This document shows positions 21,640-33,379 of a stretch of 64,000 nucleotides of DNA, piece after piece. The first letter of the stretch is position 1. The number at the start of each line of letters is the position of its first letter. Under the pieces are notes generated by a model. That model was not told where the DNA came from and did no database searches. It saw only the letters and a program-made list of their open reading frames with translations. A program made the translations under genes and the position numbers. This DNA comes from Cepaea nemoralis. Taxonomy: Eukaryota; Mollusca; Gastropoda; Stylommatophora; Helicidae. The stretch is taken from NCBI GenBank assembly GCA_014155875.1, contig JACEFZ010026832.1:248001-312000 (forward strand), given 5' to 3'.

Positions 21640-22250
21640 AAAGTTAAAAGAGCAAACCATATTCCCTTAACAATCAGAACTTGGAATGTACGCACCCTAC
21701 TTGACAGAGATAGCGCGTCGGGTCTAGAGAGACGAACATACTGATTGGGAGACAGTTGGGCAGGTACAACATCGACATTGCAGCCTTGAGAGAGACACGA
21801 CTTGCAGAAGGCCAAATCTGTGAAATATGTGCCGGCTACACATTTTTCTGGACTGGAAGGAAAAGCGAGGAAAGACGCCAATCCGGTGTGGGATTTGCCA
21901 TTAAGTCGGCCCTTGTCGGCAAACTAGCTGGATTTCCAAAGGCTATAAACGACAGGCTCATGACCATTAAATTGCCCCTGCTGAATGGAAGGAAGCATGC
22001 AACCATTGTGAGTGTCTACGCACCAACTATGACCAATGAAGATGATGTCAAGAACAAGTTCTATGAGGACCTGCACAATGTATTAACATCTGTTCCCAAA
22101 GGAGACAAACTTATACTCCTTGGGGATTTCAATGCCAGAGTAGGCACGGACACCACCTCTTGGAGTGGCATTATTGGAAACACGGAGTCGGAAATTGTAA
22201 CAGTAATGGACTCCTCCTTCTTCAGACATGTGCCGAACACGATCTCCTGA
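21640..22250 (+). pseudogene. LINE-1 endonuclease domain
   Basis: The APE-like endonuclease nicks target DNA to prime reverse transcription. Visible motifs are TWNVRTLLD (upstream frame, catalytic Asn), [11 protein letters not shown] (catalytic Glu), [17 protein letters not shown] and [12 protein letters not shown] (catalytic Asp and Asn). A stop separates the TWNVRTL segment from the rest. After 22250 the frame is lost, including the region of the expected SDH motif. Confidence 0.85.
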
Positions 22251-22372
22251 TTACCAACACAATTTTCAGTCTCCCCATGAGAAACAGGACATCGTGGATG
22301 CACCCTTGATCGAAACACTGGCACCTAATTGACTATGTCATCGTCAGGAGGTATGACAGACAAGACGTTCGG

Positions 22373-23697
22373 GTGACAAAATCCATGTGTGGTGCCGAAT
22401 GTTGGACAGACCATATCAAACCACCACGGCGTCCTCAAGAGGTGAAAATGCAAAAAAAAAAAAAAAAAAAACAACTTAATGTCACCCGCCTAAACAGCAA
22501 GAAAATGCAGCTGTCGTTTGAAAATATGCTGGAATACCGCCTCAAGCCCAATGCTGCAGCTCAACAGGATACAGAAACAGAGTGGAGAGCCCTAAAGGAC
22601 ATAATTTACAACACTGCTATGGAAATCCTTGGTCCAACCTCCCGAAAGCATAAAGACTGGTTTGATGAAAATTCCGAAGACATCAACCAATTGCTGGCCG
22701 AGAAACATTTTCTCCTCAAGGCACATTTGATTGACCTGAAGTCAACATAAAAAAGATGCCTTCAAGAACATTCAGAGAGTAGTGCAGCAGAAACTTCGGC
22801 ACATGCGGGACTCCTGGCTGAGCAGCAAAGGTGATGAAATTCAAGGCTTTGCTGACAGACATGATATGAAAAACTTCTATGACTCACTGAAAGCGGTCTA
22901 TGGTCCTGCATCACCAGGCATAGCTTCCCTCCTCAGTGCAGATAGGGGAACATTGGTCACCGATAAGAAAGAAATCCTTCAACGCTTGGCAGAACATTTC
23001 AGCAACATCCTCAATGCAACTTCCTTCTTCGATGATGAAACCATCAAGTGCCTTCCTCAAGTTCCCATCAATGATACACTTGATGACCTGCCAACCATAG
23101 TGGAAGTAAACAAAGCCATCCAGCAAATCTCCAGCGGCAAGGCACCTCGTCCTGACTCCATCCCGGCAGAGATATACAAGGCAGGTGGGCCGGTCCTAGC
23201 AGAGCAGCTTCACCAAGTCTTTACAAACATATGGGTGAATGAGACCATGCCACAAGATTTCAAGGACGCTCAATAGTCCACCTTTACAAACGTAAAGGAA
23301 ACCGCCAATCCTGTGACAACCACCGAGGCATCTCCTTGCTTTCAATTGCAGGGAAGATACTCGCCAGAATTCTTCTCAATCGCCTCACGACCCATCTCGA
23401 TCAAGGTCTTCTTCCTGAGAGTCAATGTGGCTTCAGAAAACAACGAGGAACTGTTGACATGATTTTCGCTGCAAGGCAGCTGCAAGAGAAATGTCAGAAA
23501 CAGAACTGCGACATGTTCTCTACTTTCATTGACCTTACAAAAGCTTTCGATACAGTCTGCAGAGAAGGACTGGAAGATTATGGCAAAATATGGCTGTCCA
23601 CGAAAGTTTGTCCAAATAGTGCGGCTATTTCATGATGGCATGCAGGCAAGAGTACAGGAAAATGGTGAACTGTCTGAGCCCTTTCATGTCACCAATA
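22373..23697 (+). pseudogene. LINE-1 linker and reverse transcriptase N-terminal half
   Basis: Frames 22373-22750, 22782-23276 and 23336-23635 carry the linker and RT motifs 0-3. These include KAIQQISSGKAPRPDSIPAE, LSIAGKILARILLNRL, LLPESQCGFRKQRGTVDMI and TFIDLTKAFDTVCREGL (catalytic Asp). A run of 20 A at 22452-22471 marks a slippage site near the first frame change. The last part continues in another frame to 23697, where Gypsy-2 interrupts it. Confidence 0.87.
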
Positions 23698-23700
23698 GAG

Positions 23701-23813
23701 TTTCACTTGTCGTCACTGGGGGTAAAGTAGAATCAACAAGCACACCTCAAAATTCCCATTTCTCAGTTTTGGTCTAGTGCCGGACCTTTGACTTACACCC
23801 CCCCCCCCTTTCC

Positions 23814-23904
<91 letters not shown>

Positions 23905-25774
23905 TACCACAAGACAATACCCCTCTACACATTCCTCCAGAACATACCCACACAACACTGTCCTCCAATAAATACTAAAATTATTTAATGAAGAAAAAAT
24001 GTCCGGTGTGTGTATAGTGTATCTATGGTGTATATGGTGTATAAGTGTATAGAAATCTATGGTGATGTCTACCGTGTATGTGAGACAGGACTATTCAGTC
24101 TAGGATCAGCATCACAGTTCTCATCATGCTACGGCCATTCTACTTCACAACAGCACAGAATTGGAAGGAACTCACCCGATGATGTTTCTCTCCGACTGAT
24201 TTTTTACTTCTTCTAGTTTATCCTGGAACAATGGCCAGACTGCGAGAGCAGCAAATTAAAAGAGGGGTGGCCAAACAAGACCACTACGCAGGAAGCCAAA
24301 GAAGATTGATAAACCAACACAGAACTGGCGTCGTTAGCCTCTACACGCTGCGGGATTTGCTGAGGAGGGGATCCGAGCACTTATGGACTGAATGGTCCGA
24401 TGTGCAACGAGGATGATCTGTCGACTAACTAACTAACTAACTAACTATCCTGGAACGTTTGAAAGTCTGTTCACCAATGAGTAATGTGGTTATGTATTGT
24501 CCTTGATTTTTACACAGACGATAAACCAGTATTAAACATAGTCCATTGATGACCGAATACAAACACTGTCCAAAACTTATATCGCCGACACACTGTTTGC
24601 TACTCAACGAAATGTTCATGTAAGCCGGGAAAATGTTAGTGTTTTATAATAGTCTTTCCCTTTATATAATTCCTAGAGCTAACCTTATGGTTTCCACTTC
24701 CTTGGTTGATAATTTAGATTGAGTCTCTCTTGATGATTCAGTTCTTATATTAAATCTAGCTCAGGAATGGTCTGACCTTCTTTGATAAACAGGGTTCAAA
24801 GCTTGAAGTCAGTTAGCACTGCACCAGAGTATGGCTATTTTCTTCTTCTCAGAGATATAGGTAATTGCACTTTCAATTGGAACCTGTCGAAGAGATAACA
24901 CCAGGTGATATCAACCCGACTCAGACTCATTATAGGTGAGTGTAGCATCAGGCCGTACTCAGACTGTAACATCTATATTTTATAGGACTAAACTCTGACA
25001 TAAGACAGAGGAGTTCATCACATTACCTTAAGCTAGGTAAAAGAAGGAAAAAGCCAAGGAAAAGCACAGAAACCCCAGTAGACACCCCTACTAGAATATC
25101 CTAGCATAGACCTATCCTTTATCCCCCCTTTCTCCATCTTGCTGACTATCTTCTCATGTCATTGATCTTACTCTACCGAGTGCAATGACACATCACTCGA
25201 CACAGCCTAAGTCACGCCTCAGCCTAATGCTGCCGACACTCTTATTCTACTGTCATACACGCAAGTTCACTATGCTCGATTACTAAGCTACAGTACTAAC
25301 TACCTTATGAAAACATTTCTGATCCTGAATTGTAAATACACATGTACAACCTATACAAATGTCCGGTGCCTTTAAACACCACTGGCCATCGTAATTCCTT
25401 TTCTTAATTAGACCAAGAATAGGTAAACACTTCCTCTCGTTGTAATCCTCGTCAGTACACTGAATGTAAAACGTTATTTTTAGACAGCTTAGAATGTTGT
25501 CTGTAGGACGTCACTGGTTTTTCCCCTACCTAGTAGCCCCTGCTCTTTTCTCGTCTTTTGATCCTTGTACAAAAACATGCCGACAATCTCCTTTGATATA
25601 GACAATTCTAGTTGAGATCGTTTTTCCGTTTCTCTCGGGACCTTCGTTCCCGGTATTTCAAAGACCTCCGATCGTGTTTGATCGGGACCCCGTTCTCACA
25701 ACAAAAAGTTGTAGCGGTATAGACCGCTGATCTCTGGCCTTTGAACATTCGGATCGACGACCTCCCGTATGACA
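23701..25774 (-). repeat. Gypsy-2 3' LTR (2.07 kb, with later insertions)
   Basis: Matches 29081-30720 throughout. It is longer because of an expanded (CT)n tract (about 23815-23902) and a 216 bp insertion (24230-24445). The outermost bases read TTTCACTTG where the other LTR has TGTCACTTG, a terminal mutation. The inner end is TATGACA at 25768-25774. Confidence 0.85.
24230..24445 (+). mobile_element. 216 bp retroposed insertion with AACT tail
   Basis: Flanked by an exact 11 bp duplication TATCCTGGAAC (24219-24229 and 24446-24456) and absent from the sister LTR. It ends in five or more AACT units. Its 5' part encodes a short frame ending in LRDLLRRGSEHLWTEW-type residues, like the C-terminal tail of a LINE protein. 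It is either a 5'-truncated LINE or a SINE sharing that LINE tail. Confidence 0.85.
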
Positions 25775-26440
25775 GTGTCGACTCTTGCTCCCTGGAGGTT
25801 CGATCCTGATGATCCACCACAATCCATGCATTAAGCTCATGATCAGTTTCCCGGAGATGGCTCCGCACACTCCATGTTGATGGTCTGCTGGTACCCTCAA
25901 ATGTATCACCTCTCCATCAATTAGGCGATCTCACTGACAGCCTATATCCTACTCATGACAGACACTAGTGTTGGCCCCTCGCTCCTGTACGTTCGGTCGG
26001 CCAACTTCCGACTTGCGTAAGCGACGTCTCACAATACAGACGGATCGTCCCATCCTGACTGTAACAGTGTCTCCATACCCGCTTAGTTTCCCCAAGCTTT
26101 GCATCCTGGGATTTGCAGTATCGTCCTCGTTGGACAGAATCGTCTTCCCCAAAACTCCTGGACTTTCTCTTCCAGAACCATCTCGGTTGATGTTGGATCT
26201 GGTCAGCCAATCTTCGGTTGGAGTCATGGGTATCTAGCGCCGTTCCCGACGTTACCTATCCCTTCTGAACTTTGTTACTAGAGAATTTCTCACTATGGGC
26301 CTCTCCCTGACGTGTGATTTCCCTCCTCTATTCAGCTGGAAAATCTGACCTACCTCGTACGTTCCCATAGGCCCTCCTATGTAGTACTTGGGATCTCTGG
26401 TCTTCGTCTGGACCTGTAACCTTTTTCTCAATGGCTGCCA
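25775..26440 (-). other. Gypsy-2 3' internal region, unassigned
   Basis: Lies where RT and RNase H would be expected, but none of their motifs appear. Minus-strand frames (26227-25949 and 26210-25965) overlap and are unrelated to each other. One has GDTVTVRMGRSVCI, which loosely recalls an Ig-like strand but is too weak to call. The stretch next to the LTR contains AGGGAGCAAGAG on the minus strand, a possible polypurine tract. Confidence 0.45.
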
Positions 26441-26812
26441 TCACCATAAGGTGAAAAGATTTGACCTGGATCTCCCCTCATATTTCTGAAGGAGATGTCT
26501 AGGAAGACTTTTCAGTTCTACCCCGATCCGGATCTCGTAGGTGTTCTTGGACACAACCTTTACCACAGGATAAGGTCCTTGCCATCCTACTTGAAGTATA
26601 TTGGTCTCTGCTGGACACCATACTATCACTCTTTCTCCTACCTTAAGAGCTACTTTACTCTCCGTCCGATTTTTGGGTGGTGCTTTCTGGCACTCTGAGC
26701 AAGACTTAACCCACAGGCGTACATCACCGTCATTCCTGGCCAGCAATAATGGCCGGAAATCTGCTGCAACGTCTCTCTGACCCTCATATACCGATTCCCG
26801 GATATTTGACAT
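26441..26812 (-). pseudogene. Gypsy-2 integrase remnant: zinc Cys pair fused to GPY-type C-terminus
   Basis: The 123-codon frame begins with the second half of the integrase zinc segment (VRLWVKSCSECQKAPPKNRT, the Cys pair). It then goes directly to ALKVGERVIVWCPAE and QVGWQGPYPVVKVVSKNTYE, the C-terminal GPY/F-type module. The whole DDE catalytic core, normally some 150-200 residues, is missing between them without loss of frame. This protein could bind but not integrate. Confidence 0.85.
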
Positions 26813-26826
26813 TCGGATATGGTGTG

Positions 26827-27783
26827 TCAGTTCTGAAGAATGTGAGGACGGTGGGCCTCTGGGACCATCAACTGCTCGTGCAGTTTGTCTCCTTTTCCGG
26901 CTCTCCTGTAAAGCAACCGATTCCTCAGAAAGTACTGTCCACGTTCTGGTGGGTCAGCACTTCTTTGCAGCTTCTTGTAGCACGGACGCAACGTAGTGTC
27001 CTTCCTCTGGGCAGTATGCAATTCCCCTAGCACTGGGTTGTTGCTTAGTGTGTCTGACTCTTCTTTCTTCCCTTGGGATCCAGTGGCTACTGCTCCTAGG
27101 TGGGTTGGTTGTTTTGGCACCGCCAAGAACACGTATTTTGTACCAATGATCACGGGAAACAGGGAGTCAGATAATACAGCTGCTGGAATAATGCCCGTGA
27201 CGTACCTGGACTTAATCTCCACCTTGGCTATTGGCAGCGTCATGGTAACAGCACTCCTCATTGCAGGCTGTATCTCAATGGTCTCCCCTGTAAGTTGGTC
27301 TGGGCGTACCAGGCTGGCATCAATTACGGCTTCCCCGTCCAAGCCAGTGTCATAGAGACAGGTAACCTGCTGGCCATTGACTTCAATCAGTTCGACCACA
27401 GGTGGCCTCTCTTGGTCCAGAGTTCCTTCAACGACCTCGACCTTTTCGGTGGCAACAACCCTTGGAGCCACGCGGCAGGCCGCGAAGTGAGAGCTTTTCA
27501 CTTTCGATTTGCAGTCTTTTGTGTTGTGAGAGGGCGACTTGCAGATCGAACACCACTTCTCAGACCACTGTCGTGTCGGTTGAGAAGTGAGTGGGCTCTG
27601 TCTTCCATCCTTTGTCTTCTCTGGACTCTTCTCTGGGTGCTCTGCATAAGGTTCCGCTATCTTTGTTTCTGAGCCTTTGAATTTCTTTCGGTCATATTTC
27701 TCCTGACCTTTGGGGTTTTGTGTACGGGTTTCTTCCACCTCCCCATGGACTTCAACAAATCTCTCCGCTAACTTATTCACCAC
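26827..27783 (-). pseudogene. Gypsy-2 nucleocapsid knuckle, retropepsin and integrase start
   Basis: A 318-codon frame. The CCHC knuckle CSICKSPSHNTKDC lies at about residues 78-91, the retropepsin active site CLYDTGLDG at about 147-155, and the flap/strand region MTLPIAKVEIKSRYVTG follows. Its end RNRLLYRRAGKGDKLHEQLM with VPEAHRP corresponds to the entry into the integrase zinc segment, continued in the next frame (26812-26441). This is the protease-integrase order of Gmr1 elements. The frame is intact over this part. Confidence 0.85.
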
Positions 27784-28674
27784 ATCAACCCTTGTTCTCC
27801 CAGGAATGTCTTGAGAGGTTCGGACATTTGCTGTCGCATCTGGTCGACTACCATGAGCTCTTCCAGACTCTCATAGTCCCGTGTGAACCCTGCCAAATCC
27901 ATCCATTTTTGGAGGTATGATTTCAGGCGCATACTGTAGGCGGCGAATAGCTCTCCTGGCTCTCGTTTCGCTGATCGAAACGTCTTCCGATACGTGTGTG
28001 AGGTAATCTCGTAGTGTTTCAGCAAAGCGGCTTTCAATTCTTCATAATTGTTCTCATGTCCTGGTGGTAGGCGGGAGTAAACCTCGTAACCAGTTCCGCG
28101 TAATCCCTGGGACAATTTAAGGCAATATTTGTCTCTATCCAGACCCATAGCGACAGACATGGCCTCGAAGCGTTGAAAACTGGTCTATCCTTTCTTTGTT
28201 TTCCTCATAGACCGCCAAAGGAAACTTCATGGCATGGTAACCATGCAAACTCATGTTGGGTGAGCCATGGGACGAGGATCCTCCTTCTGCCCCATCAGTT
28301 TCTCCCTTAGTTTGTTCCTTGAGCTCAAGTTCCCGCATCCGGTACTCGTGCTCTCTTTTCTGCACTTCTTGTTTAGCTTCCCATTTCCTAGCAGCTTGTT
28401 CAGCTTCAAGTCTCTTGGCAGCTTGTTCAGCTTCAAGTCTCTTGGCAGCCTGTTCAGCTTCCAGTTCCAGCTTTTTAGTGGCCTGCTCCGCCTCTATTCT
28501 TTTGGTCTCCAACTCCATCTTATTTAGCTCTAACTCTGCCTTTCGATCTTCTCTTTCTGCCTGGCGAAACTCTCTTTCCACCCCCTATACAAACTCTGAT
28601 AGTGCCTGACCCGACAAGCCCATTCCTACACCCCTTGCCCTCAATTCTGCCATATCTAGTTTAGGAGTGGCCAT
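27777..28674 (-). pseudogene. Gypsy-2 Gag: coiled coil and SCAN-like capsid
   Basis: An ATG at 28674 opens the minus-strand frame, with an in-frame TAG about 90 bp later. The next segment (28581-28135) is an Arg/Glu/Ala coiled coil with four near-identical repeats of the type AKRLEAEQA, encoded by ~30 bp DNA repeats (about 28390-28480). The following frame (28160-27777) holds a capsid domain with LLKHYEITSHTYRKTFRSAK, ELFAAYSMRLKSYLQKWMD and ELMVVDQMRQQMSEPLKTFL. This matches the Gag C-terminal domain from which vertebrate SCAN domains are thought to derive. Frame changes at the joins make it a pseudogene. Confidence 0.85.
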
Positions 28675-28745
28675 ATTTTAAGAAGGTGAGTCAGCAGGTT
28701 GAGTATAAAAACCCGAAAGCAATATGTAAATACACAATATCTAAA

Positions 28746-28843
<98 letters not shown>

Positions 28844-29080
28844 CACCACACAGTACACCACAAAACAATCTCTCAACGACAAGAGGAGATTTAGGAAGAA
28901 GACCTATGTTTACTTGTAAAATGTGAACAAGTATGTAATGTGTCTTAACACCTATCCACATTCACCCTAGCTGGATCTTTACTTTTCCGGCTACCTCTAT
29001 CACTGTAATGTCCCCAACATTAATGTAATGTCACCAACATTGATTTAATGTCACTGTCCCCTGCGACGTGCCCCCATAAA
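28675..29080 (-). other. Gypsy-2 leader with TA microsatellite and ~20 bp repeats
   Basis: A (TA)n tract of ~90 bp at about 28751-28841 and three TGTAATGTCACCAACATTGA-type repeats at about 29004-29056 lie between Gag and the 5' LTR. The minus strand next to the LTR reads TTTATGGGGGCACGTCG; the TGG a few bases in could start a primer binding site, unproven. Confidence 0.6.
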
Positions 29081-30720
29081 TGTCACTTGTCGTCCCTGGG
29101 GAGAAAGTAGAATCAACAAGCACACCTCAAAATTCTTTTTTCTCAGTTTTGGTCTACTGCCGGACTTTTGTCTACACCTCCCCCCTTCCGTCTTCTTATC
29201 ACTATCTCTCTCTCTCTCTTCTTACCACAAGACAATACCCCTCTTCACATTCCTCCAGAACATACCCACACAACACTGTCCTCCAATAAATACTAAAATT
29301 ATTTAATGAAGAAAAAATGTCCGGTGTGTGTATAGTGTATGTGTATAGAAATCTGTGGTGTAGTCTATCGTGTATGTGAGACAGGACTATTCAGTCTAGG
29401 ATCAGCATCACAGTTCTCATCATGCTACGGCCATTCTACTTCACAACAGCACAGAACTGGAAGGAGCTCACCCGATGATGTTTCTCTCCGACTGATTTTT
29501 GACTTCTTCTAGTTTATCCTGGAACGTTTGAAAGTCTGTTCACAATGAGTAATGTGGTTATGTATTGTCCTTGATTTTTACACAGACGATAAACCAGTAT
29601 TAAACATAGTCCATTGATGAACGAATACAAACACTGTCCAAAACTTATATCGCCGACACACTGTTGTCTGCTACTCAACGAAATGTTCATGTAAGCCGAG
29701 AAAATGTTAGTGTTTTATAATAGTCTTTCCCTTTATATAATTCTTAGAGCTAACCTTATGGTTTCCACTTCCTTGGTTGATTGTAATAATTTAGATTCTG
29801 AGTCTCTCTTCTAGTGATTCAGTTCTTATATTAAATCTAGCTCAGGAATGGTCTGACCTTCTTTGATAAACAGGGTTCAAAGCTTGAAGTCAGTTAGCAC
29901 TGCACCAGAGTATGGCTATTTTCTTCTTCTCAAAGTTGTAGGCAATTGCACTTTCAATTGGAACCTGTCGAAGAGATAACACCAGGTGATATCAACCCGA
30001 CTCAGACTCATTATAGGTGAGTGTAGGCCTAAGGTCATACTCAGACTGTAACATCTATATTTTATAGAACTAAACTCTGACATAAGACAAAGGAGTTCAT
30101 CACATTACCTTAAGTTAGGTAAAAGAAGGAAAAAGCCAAGGAAAAGCACATAAACCCCAGTAGACACCCCAACTAGAATATCCTAGCATAGACCTATTCT
30201 TTATCCCCCCCTTTCTCCATCTTGCTGACTATCTTCTCATGTCATTGATCTTACTCTACCGAGTGCAATGACACATCACTCGACACAGCATAAGTCACGC
30301 TTCAGCCTAATGCTACCGACACTCTCATTCTACGGTCACATACGCAAGTTCACTATGCTCGATTACTAAGCTACAGCACTAACTACCTTATGAAAACACT
30401 TCTGATCCTGAATTGTAAATACACATGTACATCCTGTACAAATGTCCGGTGCCTTTAAACACCACTGGACATCGTAATTCCTTTTCTTAATTAGACCAAG
30501 AATAGGTAAACACTTCCTCTCGTTGTAATCCTCGTCAGTACACTGAATTTAAAACGTTATTTTCAGACAGCTTAGAATGTTGTCACTGGTTTTTTCCCGT
30601 ATTTCAAAGAGCTCCGATCGTGTTTGATCGGGACCCCGTTCTCACAACACAAAGTTGTAGCGGTATAGACCGCCGATCTCTGGCCTTTGAACAATCGGAT
30701 CGACGACCTCCCGTATTTCG
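29081..30720 (-). repeat. Gypsy-2 5' LTR (1.64 kb)
   Basis: Starts TGTCACTTGTCGTC and ends near CTCCCGTAT. It is the ancestral-length copy, without the 216 bp insertion or expanded CT tract of its partner. The extreme right end is disturbed (TTCGTGAT in place of GACA) before the LINE-1 sequence resumes. Confidence 0.85.
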
Positions 30721-30724
30721 TGAT

Positions 30725-31808
30725 ATGGAGTGAAACAAGGATGTGTCCTGGCACCAACACTGTTCAGCCTCATGTTTTCAGCTACGTTGACGAATGCCTT
30801 CGAGAACAACGACATAGGAATAGACATCAACTACCGTATGGATGGAAAGTTATTCAATCTCAGAAGGCTGAAAGCTAAAACCAAAATTGACAGCGACACC
30901 ATCAGAGATCTACTGTTTGCTGATGATTGCGCTTTATACGCCAACTCAGAGGCTGACATGCAACATAATGTTTCAGCTTTCTCACATGCCTGTGCCAACT
31001 TTGGGCTCAACATCAATTTGGAGAAAACTGTAGTTATAGACCAGCCAGCTCCAGGGAATAATCACACTGTATCGAATATCAAAGTGAATGGTCATAGTCT
31101 ATGTGTTGTAGACAAATTCACCTATCTTGGCAGCACTGTGTCACAAGCTGCCACAATTGATGATGAAGTGAATGCAAGAATCTCCAAGGCCAGCTTTGGC
31201 AGACTGTACAAGAATGTATGGGACAGAAATGGAATAAGCCTGCAAACAAAGCTGAAAGTCTACAAAGCAGTTGTATTATCCACACTGATGCTTGTGAAAC
31301 ATGGACTGTTTATCAGCGACACGCTAGGAAATTAAACCACTTCCACACAGTCTGCCTTAGGACGTTACTGAAGATTAAATGGCAAGACAAGATCCCAGAC
31401 ACTGAAGTCCTAGAAAGAACGTCTATGCCCAGTATCCACACTCTACTAATGAAGAATCAGATTCGCTGGGCTGGTCACTTGACTCGCATGCCAGATCACA
31501 GGCTCCCTAAACGAATTTTTTACGGCGAGTTGCGTTGTGGTAAACGCTCCCAAGGCGGCCAGAGGAAACGCTTTAAAGACACTCTGAAAATCTCACTGAA
31601 TGCTTTTGGAATTCATCATGACACTTGGGAAACTGCAGCCAGATACCGAAATTCGTGGCGTGCATCATTACGCAAGGGTGCAGTCCCTTGTGAGGCAACC
31701 AGGACTGCAAGAGCTGTGAAGAAAAGACAGAACGGAAAAACCACTGCAGAAAATCCTCCTCCAGAAACGTCAAGCATCCTTTGTCCACATTTTCAAAGAA
31801 CATTTTGA
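30725..31808 (+). pseudogene. LINE-1 reverse transcriptase C-terminal half
   Basis: Resumes the RT at GVKQGCVLAPTLFSLMF. It includes LLFADDCALYANSEADMQ (the catalytic FADD box), LNINLEKTVV, VDKFTYLGSTVSQ and TKLKVYKAVVLSTLML. The reading then moves to the overlapping frame 31218-31808 with DACETWTVYQRH, IRWAGHLTRMPDHRLPKR and RSQGGQRKRFKDTLK. The rest to 31960 is 3' UTR. One frame change separates the two parts. Confidence 0.88.
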
Positions 31809-32131
31809 GCCAAAATAGGCCTTATCAGCCATCTTAGAACTCATGACTCCATACTTTCAACCCCACTGGATGAAATGAATGGTCATCTTTGTCATCTTCT
31901 AGATGGAGAAACAACACAACACCCCCACCCAAGGATTATGCCTTTGATAGGTTTAAAAGCACGTTGTATCATCGAAAGCGGCGACATGTCTTTGATGTTT
32001 TGCTGAAAAACTAGTGATTTCTCGCTAACAAATTTTTGTTTACAGTAATGAATGCCCCGCCAATTCAGATGACATACAAGGCGGATCCGGATTCGTATGG
32101 GAGTGGGTGCAATGAAAGAAGTAGCTTAAAG

Positions 32132-32355
32132 GTCGACAGGGTCGGCTGCATTGCACCGGGTTTTTATCCTATATGGCTCAGTTTCTTTCCTCAGCGCGGA
32201 AACGTCGCACAAAGCACGCACTCCGTACCTCCAGCGACGACCCTCGGGAGTCTCCGAAAAGATGCACTCGTGAAATGAAGGACGCGGCCAGGAATCGAAC
32301 ATACAACCTTCGGAGACCGAGTCAGACGGCTTGACCACTTCATCAAGGAGAATCC
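32132..32355 (-). mobile_element. tRNA-derived SINE (copy in mariner-like element 1)
   Basis: On the minus strand the head has an A box within GTGAAGTGGTCAAGC-like sequence and a B box TGTTCGATTCC, followed by a conserved body (GGTCGTCGCTGGAG, TTTGTGCGACGTTTCCGCGC) ending in GTCGAC. It is a diverged copy of 45351-45574 and of the insertion at 43256-43469. Confidence 0.75.
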
Positions 32356-33379
32356 CGAGAGGGGTGCAATGTTAGTAAAGACAGAGAATTTGCAGAGGCA
32401 TTTCGTAAATAATTTGTAAACTGACAGAAAAGTAGAAGGAATATATTTCTTACCTTATTTTTCATTTCCTTCTTGTTTCTTCAGCTGCTGGTTAATATTG
32501 TGTACACAAGTATTCATGTTAGCTTTTTATATTGAGTTCATGAAAGCTTCCAAATAGCTGTGCGTTAATGTGCGTATGGACTGACCAGAAATGATACCGC
32601 AATTTAGTCATCATGTTCCATTTTTAAGGACCTTTTCAGCTGTCTGTGTAGTTTGTTCACACGTACATATGGGTGACAGACCCGCATTTGAGTCTTCGTG
32701 AAAGATTGTCTACTCTGCTGTTTACCGTTCAGAGACGGAACATGATTACTTGTTTTGCACTATGAAAATAGTTGTCAGTGTCTCTGTAGTGGGCTTTCTT
32801 CTTAACGACCAAGATGTTGGTCCTCTTTTCATTGAAGTTTATAAATTGATTCGTATGCTAGTGTGTTGTCCCCTAATTTGACAACGTGTTTGCTGTCACG
32901 TTTCTTGTTGTGTTGTCAGTTTCCACAGCAATATTACTTTTCTGTTGGTATTCAATGCGTTTAGTGTCTTTGTTCTTTTTCAATACCAGTTGTTTGTCAC
33001 CGCTGAGGGCTTGCGGAATTGAAAATTCATCACTGTGGAATACAAACTGTTGCCATTGACATTATTCTGATGCTGTAATGTTTAGGGCCTGCAATTATTC
33101 TGAATATTTGTAGCAAAATATCCCAGTTGGTGTGCACGTGGATTAAGGACTGCGATCTGCTCAGACCTTAATCTGTGTCGGACGATTCCAGTAGGTTGAT
33201 GACTGCTCTCGGTTGCATAAAATTCAATCCATCCTTTCTCCAATAATCCTCTTCCTCTTTCAAGACATGGTCCTCACATTTTTCCAGTAAATTTTATCAA
33301 TATTTAATAGCGCTGACTGGGTTAGTATCTTGACATCAGGCAATTTGAATATAGTATTGTCAGCTGCCACCTGTCCTTT

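Larger units (their letters stand above)
23701..30724 (-). mobile_element. Gypsy-2: long-LTR Gmr1-type Ty3/Gypsy element (minus strand), pol largely deleted
   Basis: Direct repeats 23701-25774 and 29081-30720 are its LTRs (inner ends TGTCACTTGTCG and CTCCCGTATGACA). It interrupts the LINE-1 RT. The LINE bases at the borders (ATAGAG left, ATGGAG right) look like a diverged 5-6 bp target duplication. Minus-strand content: SCAN-like Gag with a coiled coil, CCHC knuckle, retropepsin DTG, integrase zinc segment and a C-terminal GPY-type segment. The integrase core, RT and RNase H are absent. Gag similarity and protease-then-integrase order put it with Gypsy-1 in the Gmr1 group. Confidence 0.85.
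21601..31960 (+). mobile_element. LINE-1: APE-type non-LTR retrotransposon split by Gypsy-2
   Basis: Two plus-strand parts, 21601-23700 and about 30725-31960, belong to one LINE ORF2: endonuclease, RT fingers and palm up to the segment before the GVKQGCVL motif, then GVKQGCVL onward. Removing the 7.0 kb insertion gives an element of ~3.3 kb, usual for RTE-like LINEs. The protein style (CETWTVYQRHARKLNHFHTV, IRWAGHLTRMPDHRLPKR) is that often annotated as craniofacial development protein 2-like; the clade is not certain. Confidence 0.85.

Noticed and set aside
23713..23988. Arg-Glu and Ser-Leu repeat proteins
   Set aside because: Translations of the (CT)n tract in a Gypsy-2 LTR; they disappear in the sister LTR with a shorter tract.
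25949..26227. Possible Ig-like or envelope-like ORF in Gypsy-2
   Set aside because: Only one strand-like motif (GDTVTVRMGRSVCI), no signal peptide or membrane span, and an equally long frame overlaps it.
28656..28961. Tyr-Ile repeat proteins on both strands
   Set aside because: Translations of a (TA)n microsatellite in the Gypsy-2 leader.
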